From positions 3,758,639 to 3,822,638 of the forward strand of contig CM026562.1 of NCBI GenBank assembly GCA_015143295.1: a DNA stretch of 64,000 bases, in the 5' to 3' direction. Both the position numbers and the translations under genes were made by a program. This document shows, one piece after another, positions 22,571 through 33,383 of this stretch (the first letter of the stretch is position 1; each line of letters opens with the position of its first letter). This DNA is from Tetracentron sinense. Lineage: Eukaryota > Streptophyta > Magnoliopsida > Trochodendrales > Trochodendraceae. The notes beneath the pieces were generated by a model. That model was given only the letters and a program-made list of their open reading frames with translations. It searched no databases and was not told the origin of the DNA.

Positions 22571-24544
22571 TACTCACAAAGTAAGATCAGACCGAGTGTA
22601 GTTCTGGCACATGGGCCTGTGCCAAGGCTAAGGGGTGTGTGTGTGTGCATAAAGGTGGCTTATGAGTTAGCCCTAGGGGCAAGGTTTAATAGACCGAGGA
22701 GGTCAAGTGCACAAATGTTAAGTCTAACCGTGATTAGAGGGGGTTTAATCATGGTTAGGTGAGCTAACCAAAGCTAAGGAGGTCCTACAAGTCTCTTTTT
22801 GTATTTTTTTTTAATATTTTTTGGGATTTTTGGGGATATTTGAATGTTTTTGGTATTTTGAGATTTTATCGTGTTTTTGGTATTTTGATCTTTTATTATG
22901 TTTTTGGTATTTTAAGCTTTTATCATGTTTTTTTTGAATTTTTATATAGGTATGGTTTTGGCAAACTTAACTAAATTCAAATTCAACCCAAAAGAATTTC
23001 AAGGAGATGTTAGGCTAAAAGATTGTATTTAAGACATAAAGAGGGATCTTTGCATTATGAATAGTAGATGGTCTATTGCCAACACCTATTTTGTTGGATT
23101 GGTGTTGATAATAAATCAAATACAATGTCTTAGCATGGGGTATTTTGGACAACATTCTCTTTGAAGTCCTTAAACCGTCTTTTACCTATCCCATATAAAA
23201 TATGAAGAATAAGAAGAAAAGAAGAGATAAGTAGAGAAATTGAAAACTCATCCTCTCCCTTTTAAGGTGGTTCATTTACACCATTATAAATGATGTAATG
23301 TTGCTCTAATGAATGTTAGAAAGTGGATGAGCTTTCACAAAGAATTCTAGAAAGAATACTAGAATCTCAAAAAAGAAACAAAATGAAAAGAGAGGTATAG
23401 CTTTAGCTTCCACTCTCTATGGGCCTATCCATATCCACACTTGTGGGTACATAAAAAGAAAGAAAAAAAATATGTACATGAAAAGGAAAAGAAAAAAAAG
23501 AACATCTCCTTGTTTTGATATAGGGTCCCTCTACACCATTAGATTGGTGTAGAGAGGCACAACTATGCTTCAGAAATGAGAGACCAAGAAGAGAGAACTA
23601 AATAAAATGAGATAAAAAAGAAAAGAAGATGATGAAAGAAAGAGTGCCTACTCCTCCAAGAATTCTTCTTCAATGCTCCAAGAGATAGAGTTTTTTTAGA
23701 CTCTACAAAGGAGGAGAGTTAGTGAAGAACTCGAATCTTTTAGTCTTAGAATTCTTTCCAAACTCTAAACCTTAGTTTCTTCTCACTTCTTCAAAATCAA
23801 GAGAAACACAAATGGGTGAGAACCTTCTAGGGGTCATGAGGGATGGATGTAAGGGGCTAAGAGATTGGTATTTATAGGAAAACTAAGAGGTTGGATTGTG
23901 TCTTTTACGTGGTGGATAAAATGAGTTAGTGGGTAAAGAATTGAGTATTGTAAGATGAGTAGATAGGTTGAGTGTTGTAATGAGTGTAAGAGAGTTGATG
24001 AGTTGAGTGTTGTAAGGGGTGTAAGAGAGTTCTAAGAGGTGTAAGAGAGTTGATGGGTTGAGTGAACTATGAGTTATATGGGCATGGGTTGTAGGATATA
24101 GGTTAGGTGGATATGGATATGTGGACTAGATCTTATGGATCATGGGTTATTAGTAGATAGGTCATGGGTTATGGTTATTGAACTTTGACTATGACATTTG
24201 GGTTTGGGCTATGGTAAATAGGCTTTTGCTTAGGCAATTGAGTAATTGGGCTTGACTACTTGGGTTTAGGGTGATAAAATTTGATAATTGGACTTGATTG
24301 AGTTATTTGGGTATAACTTTGGCCAAATTGGCTTGGGCTTTGGGTGAAGATTGGAGCCTTTGAAGAAGCGGGAAGAGGGATAGGGGGTGCAAAAATGGGA
24401 TGCTTACAAGCATCACCCCAAAGATGCTAGTCAAAATGATAGAAGGATACACAGGCTGTCAAGAACACGCAGGGAATTGAGGACGCACTAAGAAGTAGTC
24501 GAAAGGACATGCGGGAGGTGTCACGGTATGATAAAGTGTGTTAT

Positions 24545-25160
24545 GTCAAGGGACACACAGGATGACGAGGACACATGGGGGTGTCGAAAGGAGGACATGT
24601 GAGAGGTGTAACGGAATGAAAAGTGAGTTGTCAAGGTACACACAGGATGTCAGAGACACACGGGGATATCGAAAGGAGGACATGTAGGAGGTGTCGCGGT
24701 ATGACGGCTTTGTCAAGGGACATGTAGGATGTCGAGGATACACGGTGGTGTCAAAAGAGGGACATGCAGGTGGTGTAGCGATATGACAAGTGAGTTGTCA
24801 ATGTATACATAGGATGTCAGAGACACACGGGGGTGTCGAAAGGGGGACATGCAGGAGGTGTCGCGGTATGACAGATTTGTCAAGGGACACGCAGGATGTT
24901 GAGGACATACGGGGGTGTCGAAAGAGGGATATGTGGGATGTGTAGCGATATGACAAGTGAGTTTTCAAGTTACACACAGGATGTCGGAGACACACGGAGG
25001 TATCAAAAAGTGGATATACAGGAGGTATCGCAGTATGATGGGTTTATCAAGGGACATGCAGGAAGTCGAGGACACACGGGGGTGTTGAAAGGAGGGCATA
25101 TAAGAGGTATCGCAGTATGACGGGTTTGTCAAGGGATACATAGGATGTCGAGGACACATG
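24545..25160. repeat. Tandem array of alternating 85- and 82-bp units
   Basis: Units begin near GTCAAGGGACACACAGGATGTCG and recur at 24545, 24630, 24712, 24797, 24879, 24964, 25046 and 25128. The first five steps alternate 85, 82, 85, 82, 85, then 82, 82. The two monomer types differ by ending in TGACAAGTGAGTT or TGACGGGTTT, so the higher-order unit is 167 bp. Confidence 0.88.
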
Positions 25161-25199
25161 AGAGTGTTGAAAAAGATGTTTACGACATCTAGCTGGATC

Positions 25200-25660
25200 G
25201 ATATTAAAATGGCATGTCCCGGAGGCACTAGCTGGATTAGCATTCCCGGAGGCACTAGCCGGATTAAAATTGAGATGGCATGTCCTGGAGGCACTAGCTA
25301 GATTGGTATGCCCGGAGGCACTAGCTGGATTAAAATTGAGATGACATGTCCCGGAGGCACTAACCGGATAAAAATGACATGTCCTGGAGGCACTAGCCGG
25401 ATTGAAATTGAAATGGCATGTCCCGGAGGCACTAGCCGGATTGGAATTGAGATGGCATGTCCTAGAGGCACTAGCCGAATTGATATGGCATGTCCTAGAG
25501 GCACTACCCGGATTGAAATTAAAATGACATGTCTCGGAGGCAATAGCCGGATTGGCATGTCCTAGAGGTACTAACCGGATCGGAATTGAGATGACATGTC
25601 CCAGAGGCACTAGCCGGATTGATATTGAAATGGCATGTCTCGGAGGCACTAGCCAGATTG
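25200..25660. repeat. Short tandem array with GGAGGCACTAG core
   Basis: The core CATGTCCCGGAGGCACTAGCCGGATT recurs about 13 times. Spacings between cores are 27, 39, 27, 39, 33, 39, 39, 33, 39, 28, 39 and 39 bp, nearly all differing by 6-bp steps (TTGAAA/TTGAGA cassettes). A related single core lies at 5405-5425 on the far side of the inserted solo LTR. Confidence 0.85.
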
Positions 25661-25670
25661 AAATGCAAAA

Positions 25671-28270
25671 TGTAGCTGGGGTGTAACTGAAATGTAGCTG
25701 TAGTGTGTGCGACTTGATTAAGTGCATGCGACTAAAGTGCAATATTTTGTGCAACTTGAATGTAGCGGATGAGGCTTGTGCCGCTAGAGTGTAGTGTTGT
25801 GCAATTTGAATGTAGCTCGATTGTGTGCAAATAGAGTGCAATGTGAAACTTGAATAGAGTTGGCTGGAGAGCAGCGAGTGACTCGATTGAGTGCATGCAG
25901 CCGATGTGCAGCTTGACTAGATTTATTCAACTAGGGCGCAACATATGCTAAGCGTGTACTGATTGTACAGGATAGTGTACATGCATGACATGCATGATTT
26001 GATCTATGTTGACGTATGGATAGCCTGACTAATCATTGTTTTTCTAGTGTGGTATACAGGTTGATGGAGGGCTGGGTATACGTTGCTCTTGGAGACTAGT
26101 CCTTTGCTGATTGAAGATTTCGGAGGCACTCGATCTCGTTCTTACTTCCTGTTGGACCTGTATTGCATCTTGGGCGATTGCTGAGTTTTGTTTAATTTGG
26201 CCAAGCCGATGGATGAATGGACAGACACTTAGAAGGTGATCGATCTAGTGAGTATTAGGATTCTTGTAGTAATAGGGAGGTGGCACAAGATTTGACAGAG
26301 TCGGAGGATATCTTGGGATTCGAAGATGGTTGATCCAATGAACATGAGAACTTTGGTGGTAGTCGGTAGATGACTTAGGATTTAGAGTTGAATGCCTCAT
26401 TTGCTTACGTGATTTAATAGGGAGATCACTTTCACAAGGTGAATGTCTTTTCACCACAGGGGTAGAATATGACACTAAGCAGGTTTGTCCCGTTGTGACA
26501 TTGATGAAGCTGGGCTTTAAACCTTACGGTGCGTGGAGTCAGGCTTTGCCAGGGACTTGGGGTCGCTTTGCCAATAAGACCTGCTCTGCCTTGATCTGGA
26601 GGTACTCCTGTCGAGTGTTTTCCACTTGTCCCTTTTTTGCCCTTGGAATAGCTAAGTTTGGGTTCCCATAATTTTTGCGCAATGAGGTCATTTCTGGTTT
26701 TCACTCATGCTTGCGAAGTTGATGAGTTTTCTTCATTTTTTTGCCCTTGGTCACAAAACCAAGTCTGGGGTTCACATAATTTTTGCGCACTAGTGCTATT
26801 TCTGGTTTTCACTGGGCCCGCGATTTGGAATAGGGTTTTGCTCCTGTCATTGCCTTAAATATAGGTATCTTGCTTTTGGATACTTGTCTGATAAGTTGCT
26901 TGCACTCTTAGTCTCTAGGGGATCTAGGAGGACTTGTGATAGGACAAAATGTAGGCTAGGGGACCGAAGTTTGGGACACCCTGAGGATTGCTCTTGCTAC
27001 CGTTGACTTGTATGGAGATTGATTCTGCTAGGGAGAGAGTCCGGAGAAATTGTCTCTATGGGGAGTCTCAGACTTTGAGAATGTTTCAACTTCTATTTTG
27101 GATTTTCCTTTGATGGAAATTTATCTTCTTTGGTTGAAGCTGATTCCGTCGAGGGTCTGCCCCTTTGGTTACCGCACCTGATTGTTAGGTTGCCTACGTA
27201 CCCTTTCGGGATCAGGTCATGTCGTAGTTTAGACTAGTGCCACAGATGACAAGGAGGGTGTTCCATTGAAAGGTTTTTTAGAAGAAAGGGTTGTTAAGCT
27301 CAAGGGGCTAACTAGCGGACTTTATTTTGATTTGACTGGGGGTTAGATGGTTGGGGCGAAGGGGAGAGTGTCAAGAATAGCCTTCCTATCCTTTCCCGAA
27401 GTGGCTAAAAGTGCAAGCATTATCAGACCAGGCCCTAAGCGCTATACTCTGATATTTGTTCATTATATGGAGCTCGGGGTCCGCAGATCAGATCAATACT
27501 GTCCCTAGCGTTTACAGGGCAAGACATTTACCCATGGTATGTAGATTTGTGCAGTTGCTTGAAGTTGTCAGTAACTTGTTCTGGCACTAGTGATTCTTGC
27601 TTCAAACAGCAGTTCCGCTTACTATTATATTTAGGATTGCCTAGTCTTGAGTAGGCAAGTTGCCCCCTGCTCCAAGTATTGATGGAGGCAATGTGACTGT
27701 AGGAATTCAGTCTTATTGTCTTGGAGAGAGTTGAGCCTCTGATTTTGGAGATAGTGTCGGATGACTGGAGATGGGCTTGTCCCTTGTTGTTGATTGTCCT
27801 TTGCCCCTGGCGCGGTGAGGTTTTGACCTTTGCATACATAGGGTTACTACCCGGCTTTGTACAGGATGGGGTTTCCAGATGGGAATTCTGCTCTTTGTAA
27901 TATTCTGCCCCCGGGGGTTGTAGGTCTGATTATCTGATTATCTGTTTAAGTGACCTCTTGTTAAAGCAAATAAGCTTAATCAGCATTCAGCTACTGAGGG
28001 AGACAGTACTAGGCAAGCACAATAAGGGAGATGAGACTCTTGGGAAAAAGAGTGATTTTATTGAATTGAAAGAGTTGGACTCTAGACTGAACTCGTACAG
28101 GGGCCACTGTGGTTGAATCTTACAGAAAAGAAAACCTAACTAAGACTGACTTAGATTTGGCTTGGTTTTGATCAACCGAACTTAGCATCTTACTCTCTGG
28201 TCTCCTTCCGCTGGCAGGGCTGCTCTAGGTGACACAAGGGTGGCGTTGTTGATGAGCTGATGATGGGACA
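25671..28270. other. Unrecognised interior of the Tat-like element
   Basis: No domain is recognised on either strand. Stop codons are frequent, and the longest frames (for example minus 27528-27839 and 26432-26704) show no retroviral motifs. TTTGCGC and GCCCTTGG words repeat at 26640-26800. Confidence 0.4.
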
Positions 28271-28279
28271 GGGGTTTTC

Positions 28280-28780
28280 AGGAGCACCAATTACCAGGCA
28301 TATAGTTAAGTTTGCCTCCATCAATCAAGTCTTGGATTATGTGCTTTAGAGCGATGCAGTGGTTTGTAGAATGTCCGGGACCTTGATGAAAAGCGTAGTG
28401 TTCGTGTTCATGGTAACCGTGGCCTCTCTTTTCCCGGGGTCGTAATGGAATCTAACCGTGGAGTGCGATTAACTTCCTTTCCATGAGCATTGATAGGATT
28501 TGGCTGAGTGAAAGAGGGGTGAAATGCTTGGGTGGTTCCTGCTCTTTTTGAGGCTTGGGAGCAGGCGAGAAGGGGGTTTCTGTGGTTGTGCCGTTGGGTT
28601 GGATGTGTTTTTTTGAAAGGTAGGGAGGTGGATCTGGGTTTGCCCTTGTGCCACTAGGAGTTTGTTGAGTTTAACAGTTATATCCTAGAGGAGAGACTTG
28701 ATTTCCTTGATATCCTGCACCTGATTGAGGAAGGTTGTCATAATGATCTCTTGGCCACTCGATGCTTCTGCATGCTCCAT
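28280..28780 (-). pseudogene. Tat-like gag remnant with degenerate zinc knuckle
   Basis: The minus-strand ATG at 28780 gives MEHAEASSGQEI and TTFLNQVQDIKEIKSLL, then a TAG at 28687. It resumes with DITVKLNKLLVAQGQTQIHL and reaches a knuckle at about 28410-28320: HYAFHQGPGHSTNHCIALKH, followed by IIQDLIDGGKL. The C-x-FHxxxGHxTxxC...LIDxG pattern is that of Tat/Ogre-lineage gag proteins, but the first Cys is Tyr here. The stop, a frame change between the halves and the lost Cys show decay. Confidence 0.68.
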
Positions 28781-30249
28781 TGCTTGGGTCTTCAATTGCC
28801 GCCTCGGTAAGATAGAATTTGGAGACGTAGAGCGAGTCAATACGAGGCAAATTTAATATGAATGAACATGAGCGAGTAAAACCAGATGAATGAGGTGAGA
28901 CTCGAAATGAAAAAGGACTCGACCCTAAGCAGCACTCCCGATGAGGTAAACAAGGTGAAGAATAGATGTGGCTTGAATGCTATAGTCAGACCATTTCTGG
29001 GAGTGCTGCTAACTACATGATGCATGGACGGAGATAGGCTGAACTCTACAAATGCACGAGTGATGCTAGATGCAATGCAATGTCAGTGATGTCTGGACTA
29101 GGATAGACCGGGTTCTACAATTCCCTGGATGGGTGCAAGTGCGGTGTACTGGTAATGTAGATACCCGGGCGATGGTAATGCGAGTGTATGGAAGATAAAA
29201 TGCAATGGCGGTGCAAGTGAAAGTGCCAGTGTTGTGTGCAAGTGTCGCTAGTGTAACGTAGCGGTGATGCAAGTGCAAGTGTAAGGTACAGTGTACCGGT
29301 GGTGTATGTGCAGTGTAATCCTAACTAATGCAGTACATGGACAATGATGAGGGTTCATAGATGATGCAGTAATGCCTGAGGGGCATAGTGTAAGTGTTGT
29401 GCTCATGCAGTGTATGCACTGAGGATGTGCAATGATTGATGGAGTAATGCTTTTGATTCTTTTGATTTTGTCTTTTTATTTTGATTGGGTGTGACAAGGC
29501 ACATGTGATTCGATAGGGCGGTCAGACAGAGGTCCAACATGCTTTAACCGAGTTGTTGGGAACCGGGGGCCTATCAGGTTAAGACTGGGGATAGGTCTTG
29601 TAATGACCTGCCTACCTAAGATTTGAATTCCATATGCGATGTTGAGACACAGGGTTGGATGTATTTTATTACAAGCACAAGTATGACTCATTACATACCC
29701 CTGGGTGGGTGCTTATCGGGGTAAGAGTGCCTTGATAGTCAACCATGATTGAAGATAAGCATAAGGTGCAAGCTTGTTAGGGTTTAAAGTATCCCTCTAG
29801 GTGGGCGGCTTGTACACTATACCTTAGTCTATTGTACATGCTGAATGATGGGGTAATGTAGGTGCTTATAAAAGGATTAGAGTCATTTAACACTGTATAT
29901 ACAACTCCCCGGTATAGAACATACCTGAAAAGAGACGATTAGTATAAACGAGGGCGTTCAGAATCCTTTCCTGAGGATAATCATCCAACATGTGTAATTT
30001 CGCGGACCTCCAAGACTTTTAAGGTTTTGACACTGAGGAAAATCATCCAACAGCCGTAAGCGTATTAAGCATGTTTACTGGGTTTTCATGGGTCATTACA
30101 CTACTATGATATGTATGATATGTACAGTACAAAATACACTCAAAGAGATGAAATGATTAGTGTTAGGCTAAATACTTAGGCGTTTGAATAATTTTGAGGT
30201 TTATTTAACTTAAACCTAGGTTCCGGGTTGAACCTTTAAAAATAGAATA

Positions 30250-30267
30250 TTCCCAGTGGAATCGCCA
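30250..30267 (-). other. Primer-binding site of the Tat-like element
   Basis: On the minus strand, four bases after the LTR, TGGCGATTCCACTGGGAA begins. Its complement ends in CGCCA and looks like a tRNA 3' end. Ogre/Tat elements use tRNA-Arg with a TGGCGACTC-type site. The exact tRNA was not checked. It sets the element's direction as minus. Confidence 0.65.
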
Positions 30268-30271
30268 GAGC

Positions 30272-32719
30272 TGTGACCACGGATTTCGGTACCCACTCAC
30301 TAGGGTGATTTGGGAGATTAAGAGTTGCCACTTATTAATTCTGAGGGATAAGTCCCGATTATGGATAAGGTCGTTTGGTCTACATTAGAGTCTAGGTAAG
30401 AGGTTCGATTAAGTCTTAGGGAAGGTGTTAGGCACGCTAAGACCCCCATTTTATGGTTACCTACTCCCTAGGTATACACCAAATTAATGTCAAATTTTAT
30501 TCAAATGTCTAGTTTTTAGATTATACTAATCCAAGAAAGGGGAAAGCTAACTAGGGTCGAACTCGAATAGGGTTACCTACGTACTCACACAGGGTAAGAT
30601 CAGACCGAGCGTAGTTCTGACACATGAGCCCGTGCCAAGGCTAGGGGAGTGTGTGTGTGTGCCAGAGTGGCTAAGGGTCTAACCCGGGGGCTAGGGGTGG
30701 TTGACCGGGTCGGTCAAGTGCATGGTCTAGTGGGTTTAAGCCCGGAGGCCAAGGACTAAGCCCAGAGGCTTGGGGTTGAGCTCGGAGTCCGGAAAGATTA
30801 GGCTCGGAGGCCAAGGTCTAGCCCAGTAGGCTAAGGGTTTACCCTGGTAGACTAAGGTTAGGCCCGGTAGGCCAAGATTTCTTAACTGGAGTTAAGGGGA
30901 GGAAGCTAACCATGGTTAGCAAAGTCCAAGGTCATTTTTATGGTACTTTTGTATTTTTATAGATTTTTAGAAACTTTCTGAATTTTTCAAAGCTTAAATG
31001 GGTTTAACCATGGTTAAAAGTTGACCAGGGTTGAGTTAACCCCAGTTAGATGGTCTAGTTTGGTCTGGTCTGAGATGGGCCTCAGCAGTAAGGCAGGGCC
31101 TAGATGGCCTCCTACCTAGTTTGGGCCCTATGCAAGACCACTGTTAAGTGAACAGTAGGATTGGTAGAATAATTACCGTCAATCCCATTTCTTTGCAGCA
31201 TAAGATTGGTGATAGAATAACTACTGCCACTACTGCTATTTTTGCAACAGTGACTTTGCAGTCAAAATGGAATGGTAGGGATGATGTCCAAGGGATCCTG
31301 GACTCATGAGGGCGTTCCAAGGGACTTGTTGCAAGTCCTGGGCATGGCCTCGATTGGGCCCATAGTGACCTTTTACAGTGATAACCAGAAATCCCAGAAT
31401 GTCGGTAATCTGTTTACCGACATTCTGGAAAATTTTTAATTTTGTTCATTTTAACCATGGTTAAGCTGATCCGGTAAGCCTGGAATGACCAGGGAAGGTG
31501 AAAGGGGGTCTCAAGGACCTAAAACAAGCCCTGAAAGGGACTAGGGGCCCATGGACTGAGGCCTAGCTAGAACTTACTGAAATGGGAAAGCCCATAAATG
31601 GTGGTACTGTATTTACAGCTATTTTTGGATTTTTCCAGAACCGAAATTTCTCCCATTGGTGTTGCACCATACCACTTCTAGGGGATTCCTTATAGACTGA
31701 GGGTCCCTTAGGAAGGTTGGGGAGGTAAGGGGAGACCTTTACTCCGTGCGTGAGGTGTGTGCTCAGTGTGTGGAATGGTGGATAGTTCTGGAAATTTTAT
31801 GGGGGTCCCCTTTGCCTATGGGAGAGGCAAGGGGACCCTTATTCTATGATTTGAAGCTATGCAATAATCGCCTGGAATTGGACCAGGGGCTCACAAGAGT
31901 TTTTACGAAAGAAAAGGGGTGGGGGAAGACCATACCCTGCTGCTACGCCTTCAACAGTAGCGGTGGTGGTGGCGGAGCTCGCGGTGGTGGAGGCTTGGTA
32001 GGTGCTCGGGGATTGCTCAGAGGTAGAGGGAATAGCTGGAGGCGTTCACAGGGGCCTTGGATACCTAGAGTTCTTCTGGGGACTTCAGATTTCTTCAAAA
32101 TTTTCTTTGGTAGGTTTTGGCATGGGTCTTGAAGGGTGAGGAAGACTTAGATTTATAGATGGAGGAGTTGGAGACTCAAAGTGAAATAAGACAGGGGTAG
32201 GCAGAGGTCGCAGGAGGGAGTGGGGTGGCCAGAAGGCATGCCTGCGCACTAGGGAGGGTAAGTGAGTTCTGATTTTACGTAAACTGGGAATAGCGGTAGA
32301 ACCATTACCGCCATTCTCTCTAAAAGCAAAAACTTAATGGTTGTAATTGGATTACCGCCATTACAAAATTTTCTAGAAAATGGCCTAGACAGGTTTAAAT
32401 TTTCATGCACGCGGTACATAATTTTCTACAAAAGGAATGTCAGTAATTTGATTACCGACATTTTGAGATTTTGAATTTTTGAGGGCCCCTGCTAGGGCTT
32501 GGTTAGGGTCTGTGGGCCCTGTATGGGCCTAAGGACTGGTTGTCTACGGGTTTTAGGGTTGGACTTAGGGTCTACCTATGGTTTGACCTAGGGTTTAACT
32601 AGGATTAAAGCTAGGGTTGACTAAGGTTTACCTATGGCTGACCTAGGGTTGGCTGGGGGTAACCATGGTTAAAGGGACTAACTATAGTTAATGAGGGGTT
32701 TAAAAATTGGGTGCTTACA
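30272..32719 (-). repeat. LTR 2 (5' LTR) of the Tat-like element
   Basis: The ends are TGTGACCACGGATTTC and GGGTGCTTACA (plus-strand reading). It pairs with 2659-5172, sharing hairpins such as 31395-31427, which is identical to 3821-3853 at all 33 bases, and others at 32286-32318 and 32436-32464. The following ATTAT (32720-32724) matches the 5 bases before LTR 1. The AT-rich left flank means the 5-bp match alone is weak, but the termini and primer site support it. Confidence 0.82.
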
Positions 32720-32724
32720 ATTAT

Positions 32725-32798
32725 GATGCAAGGAATTTCATGGAATTGTTGGATCGTCTACAATCCAAACGAAGTGCATAAAAGCTCTAGTAGAAATC
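32725..32798 (+). pseudogene. Ty3/gypsy pol 3'-end fragment
   Basis: This piece matches 35541-35627: both read GATGCA, then AATTTCATGGAATTGT, GGATCGTC and ACAATCCAAA, and AAAACTCTAGTAGAAAT-like text. It is the C-terminal coding tail (DRLQSKRS) of the same family as the integrase fragment at 35041. It ends abruptly where minus-strand gag sequence begins. Confidence 0.6.
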
Positions 32799-33250
32799 AA
32801 GACCGAGAACAGCTTCTCCAGCTACATAGCCCATGCCTCCGCAACCAATTAGTCGATGCTACCATTGAAAATGGGAGGCCTCATCCTCCGAAAGGCTTTA
32901 GAGGCCTCAACGGCATAACCCTGCATGTGCTCTATGTGGAGGAGGTGGTAGTAAAACAATAGGCATGATAGCGGGCTATCTGGCTGCGAGCATGGCCAAT
33001 GTCTCTACGATAGACTCCAAGACCTGTGTGAGGTTGGGCTGCTCATTGCCACCTGGAGGTCCTCCTCCATTACCTCTGGTATTATATCTGTGACCCCGGT
33101 TACCCTGCCTCATCCTATTCCCGAGAGCAATAGAAACCATAAGTCTATCTTGGATAACTAGGGTTGTTAACACAACAATGCTAGCAGTTGATTACATACA
33201 TATTAGGGTATAATACCATGAAGAGTATACACACTAGCATAAACATACAA
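32799..33250 (-). pseudogene. Ty3/gypsy gag start, truncated
   Basis: The minus strand carries GNRMRQGNRGHRYNTRGNGG, NLTQVLESIVETLAML, then in another frame FRRMRPPIFNGSID, a stop, LVAEAWAM, a stop and LEKLFSVL. FRRMxPPxFxGSxDPLxAExW is the opening of the plant Ty3/gypsy gag domain. It lies directly downstream of the LTR and primer site at 33366-35040, so it belongs to that element. Stops and a frameshift inactivate it, and the rest is deleted at about 32798. Confidence 0.72.
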
Positions 33251-33365
33251 GTGGTTGATCCTAGTGTCAAATCCTCTATTCGGTTATCGTATCAACCAGT
33301 TAAAAACTAAGACTAAATCATTAGTCTCTACTTGAAATACAACTCCCTCTACGGACCTAATGCCT

Positions 33366-33380
33366 TAGCTCTGATACTAA
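33366..33380 (-). other. Primer-binding site, tRNA-iMet type
   Basis: The minus strand reads TTAGTATCAGAGCTAAGG four bases after the LTR end. Most plant retroelements have TGGTATCAGAGC here, so one base has changed. Confidence 0.75.
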
Positions 33381-33383
33381 CTT

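Larger units (their letters stand above)
5484..24408 (-). repeat. Solo LTR, related family, split by the CACTA element
   Basis: The left part is 5484-5816 and the right part 22571-24408, together about 2.17 kb without the insert. The ends are TGTGAGCATGGATTTT and GGGATGCTTACA, the same terminal style as LTR 1, LTR 2 and 51959-54535. The flanks GGCAT (5479-5483) and AGCAT (24409-24413) form a 5-bp target duplication with one mismatch. No second LTR of this copy is present, so it is a solo LTR left by recombination. It shares the TAGGGTTGCCTACG...TACTCAC block with the others, which is where the CACTA landed. Confidence 0.8.
24414..30249 (-). mobile_element. Tat-like element interior, right part
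   Basis: This is the main interior of the retroelement whose LTRs are at 2659 and 30272. Read on the minus strand it has a leader of about 1.5 kb (30249-28781), a decayed gag (28780-28280), then about 2.6 kb with no recognisable protease, reverse transcriptase or integrase, and two tandem arrays. The element therefore looks like a large non-autonomous derivative. The leader holds low-complexity GTGCAAGTG-type repeats at 29050-29440. Confidence 0.65.

Noticed and set aside
24545..25660. CRISPR-like repeat arrays
   Set aside because: Units are whole tandem repeats without unique spacers, vary in sequence, and the DNA is a plant retroelement.
25047..25841. 264-codon minus-strand open frame
   Set aside because: It runs through two tandem arrays. 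The protein is a periodic low-complexity string with no start context, and the frame stays open because most unit lengths are multiples of three.
31746..32132. 128-codon plus-strand frame
   Set aside because: It lies wholly in LTR 2, has a shifted partner in LTR 1 (4147-4344) that is not kept, and is Gly/Arg-rich by composition.
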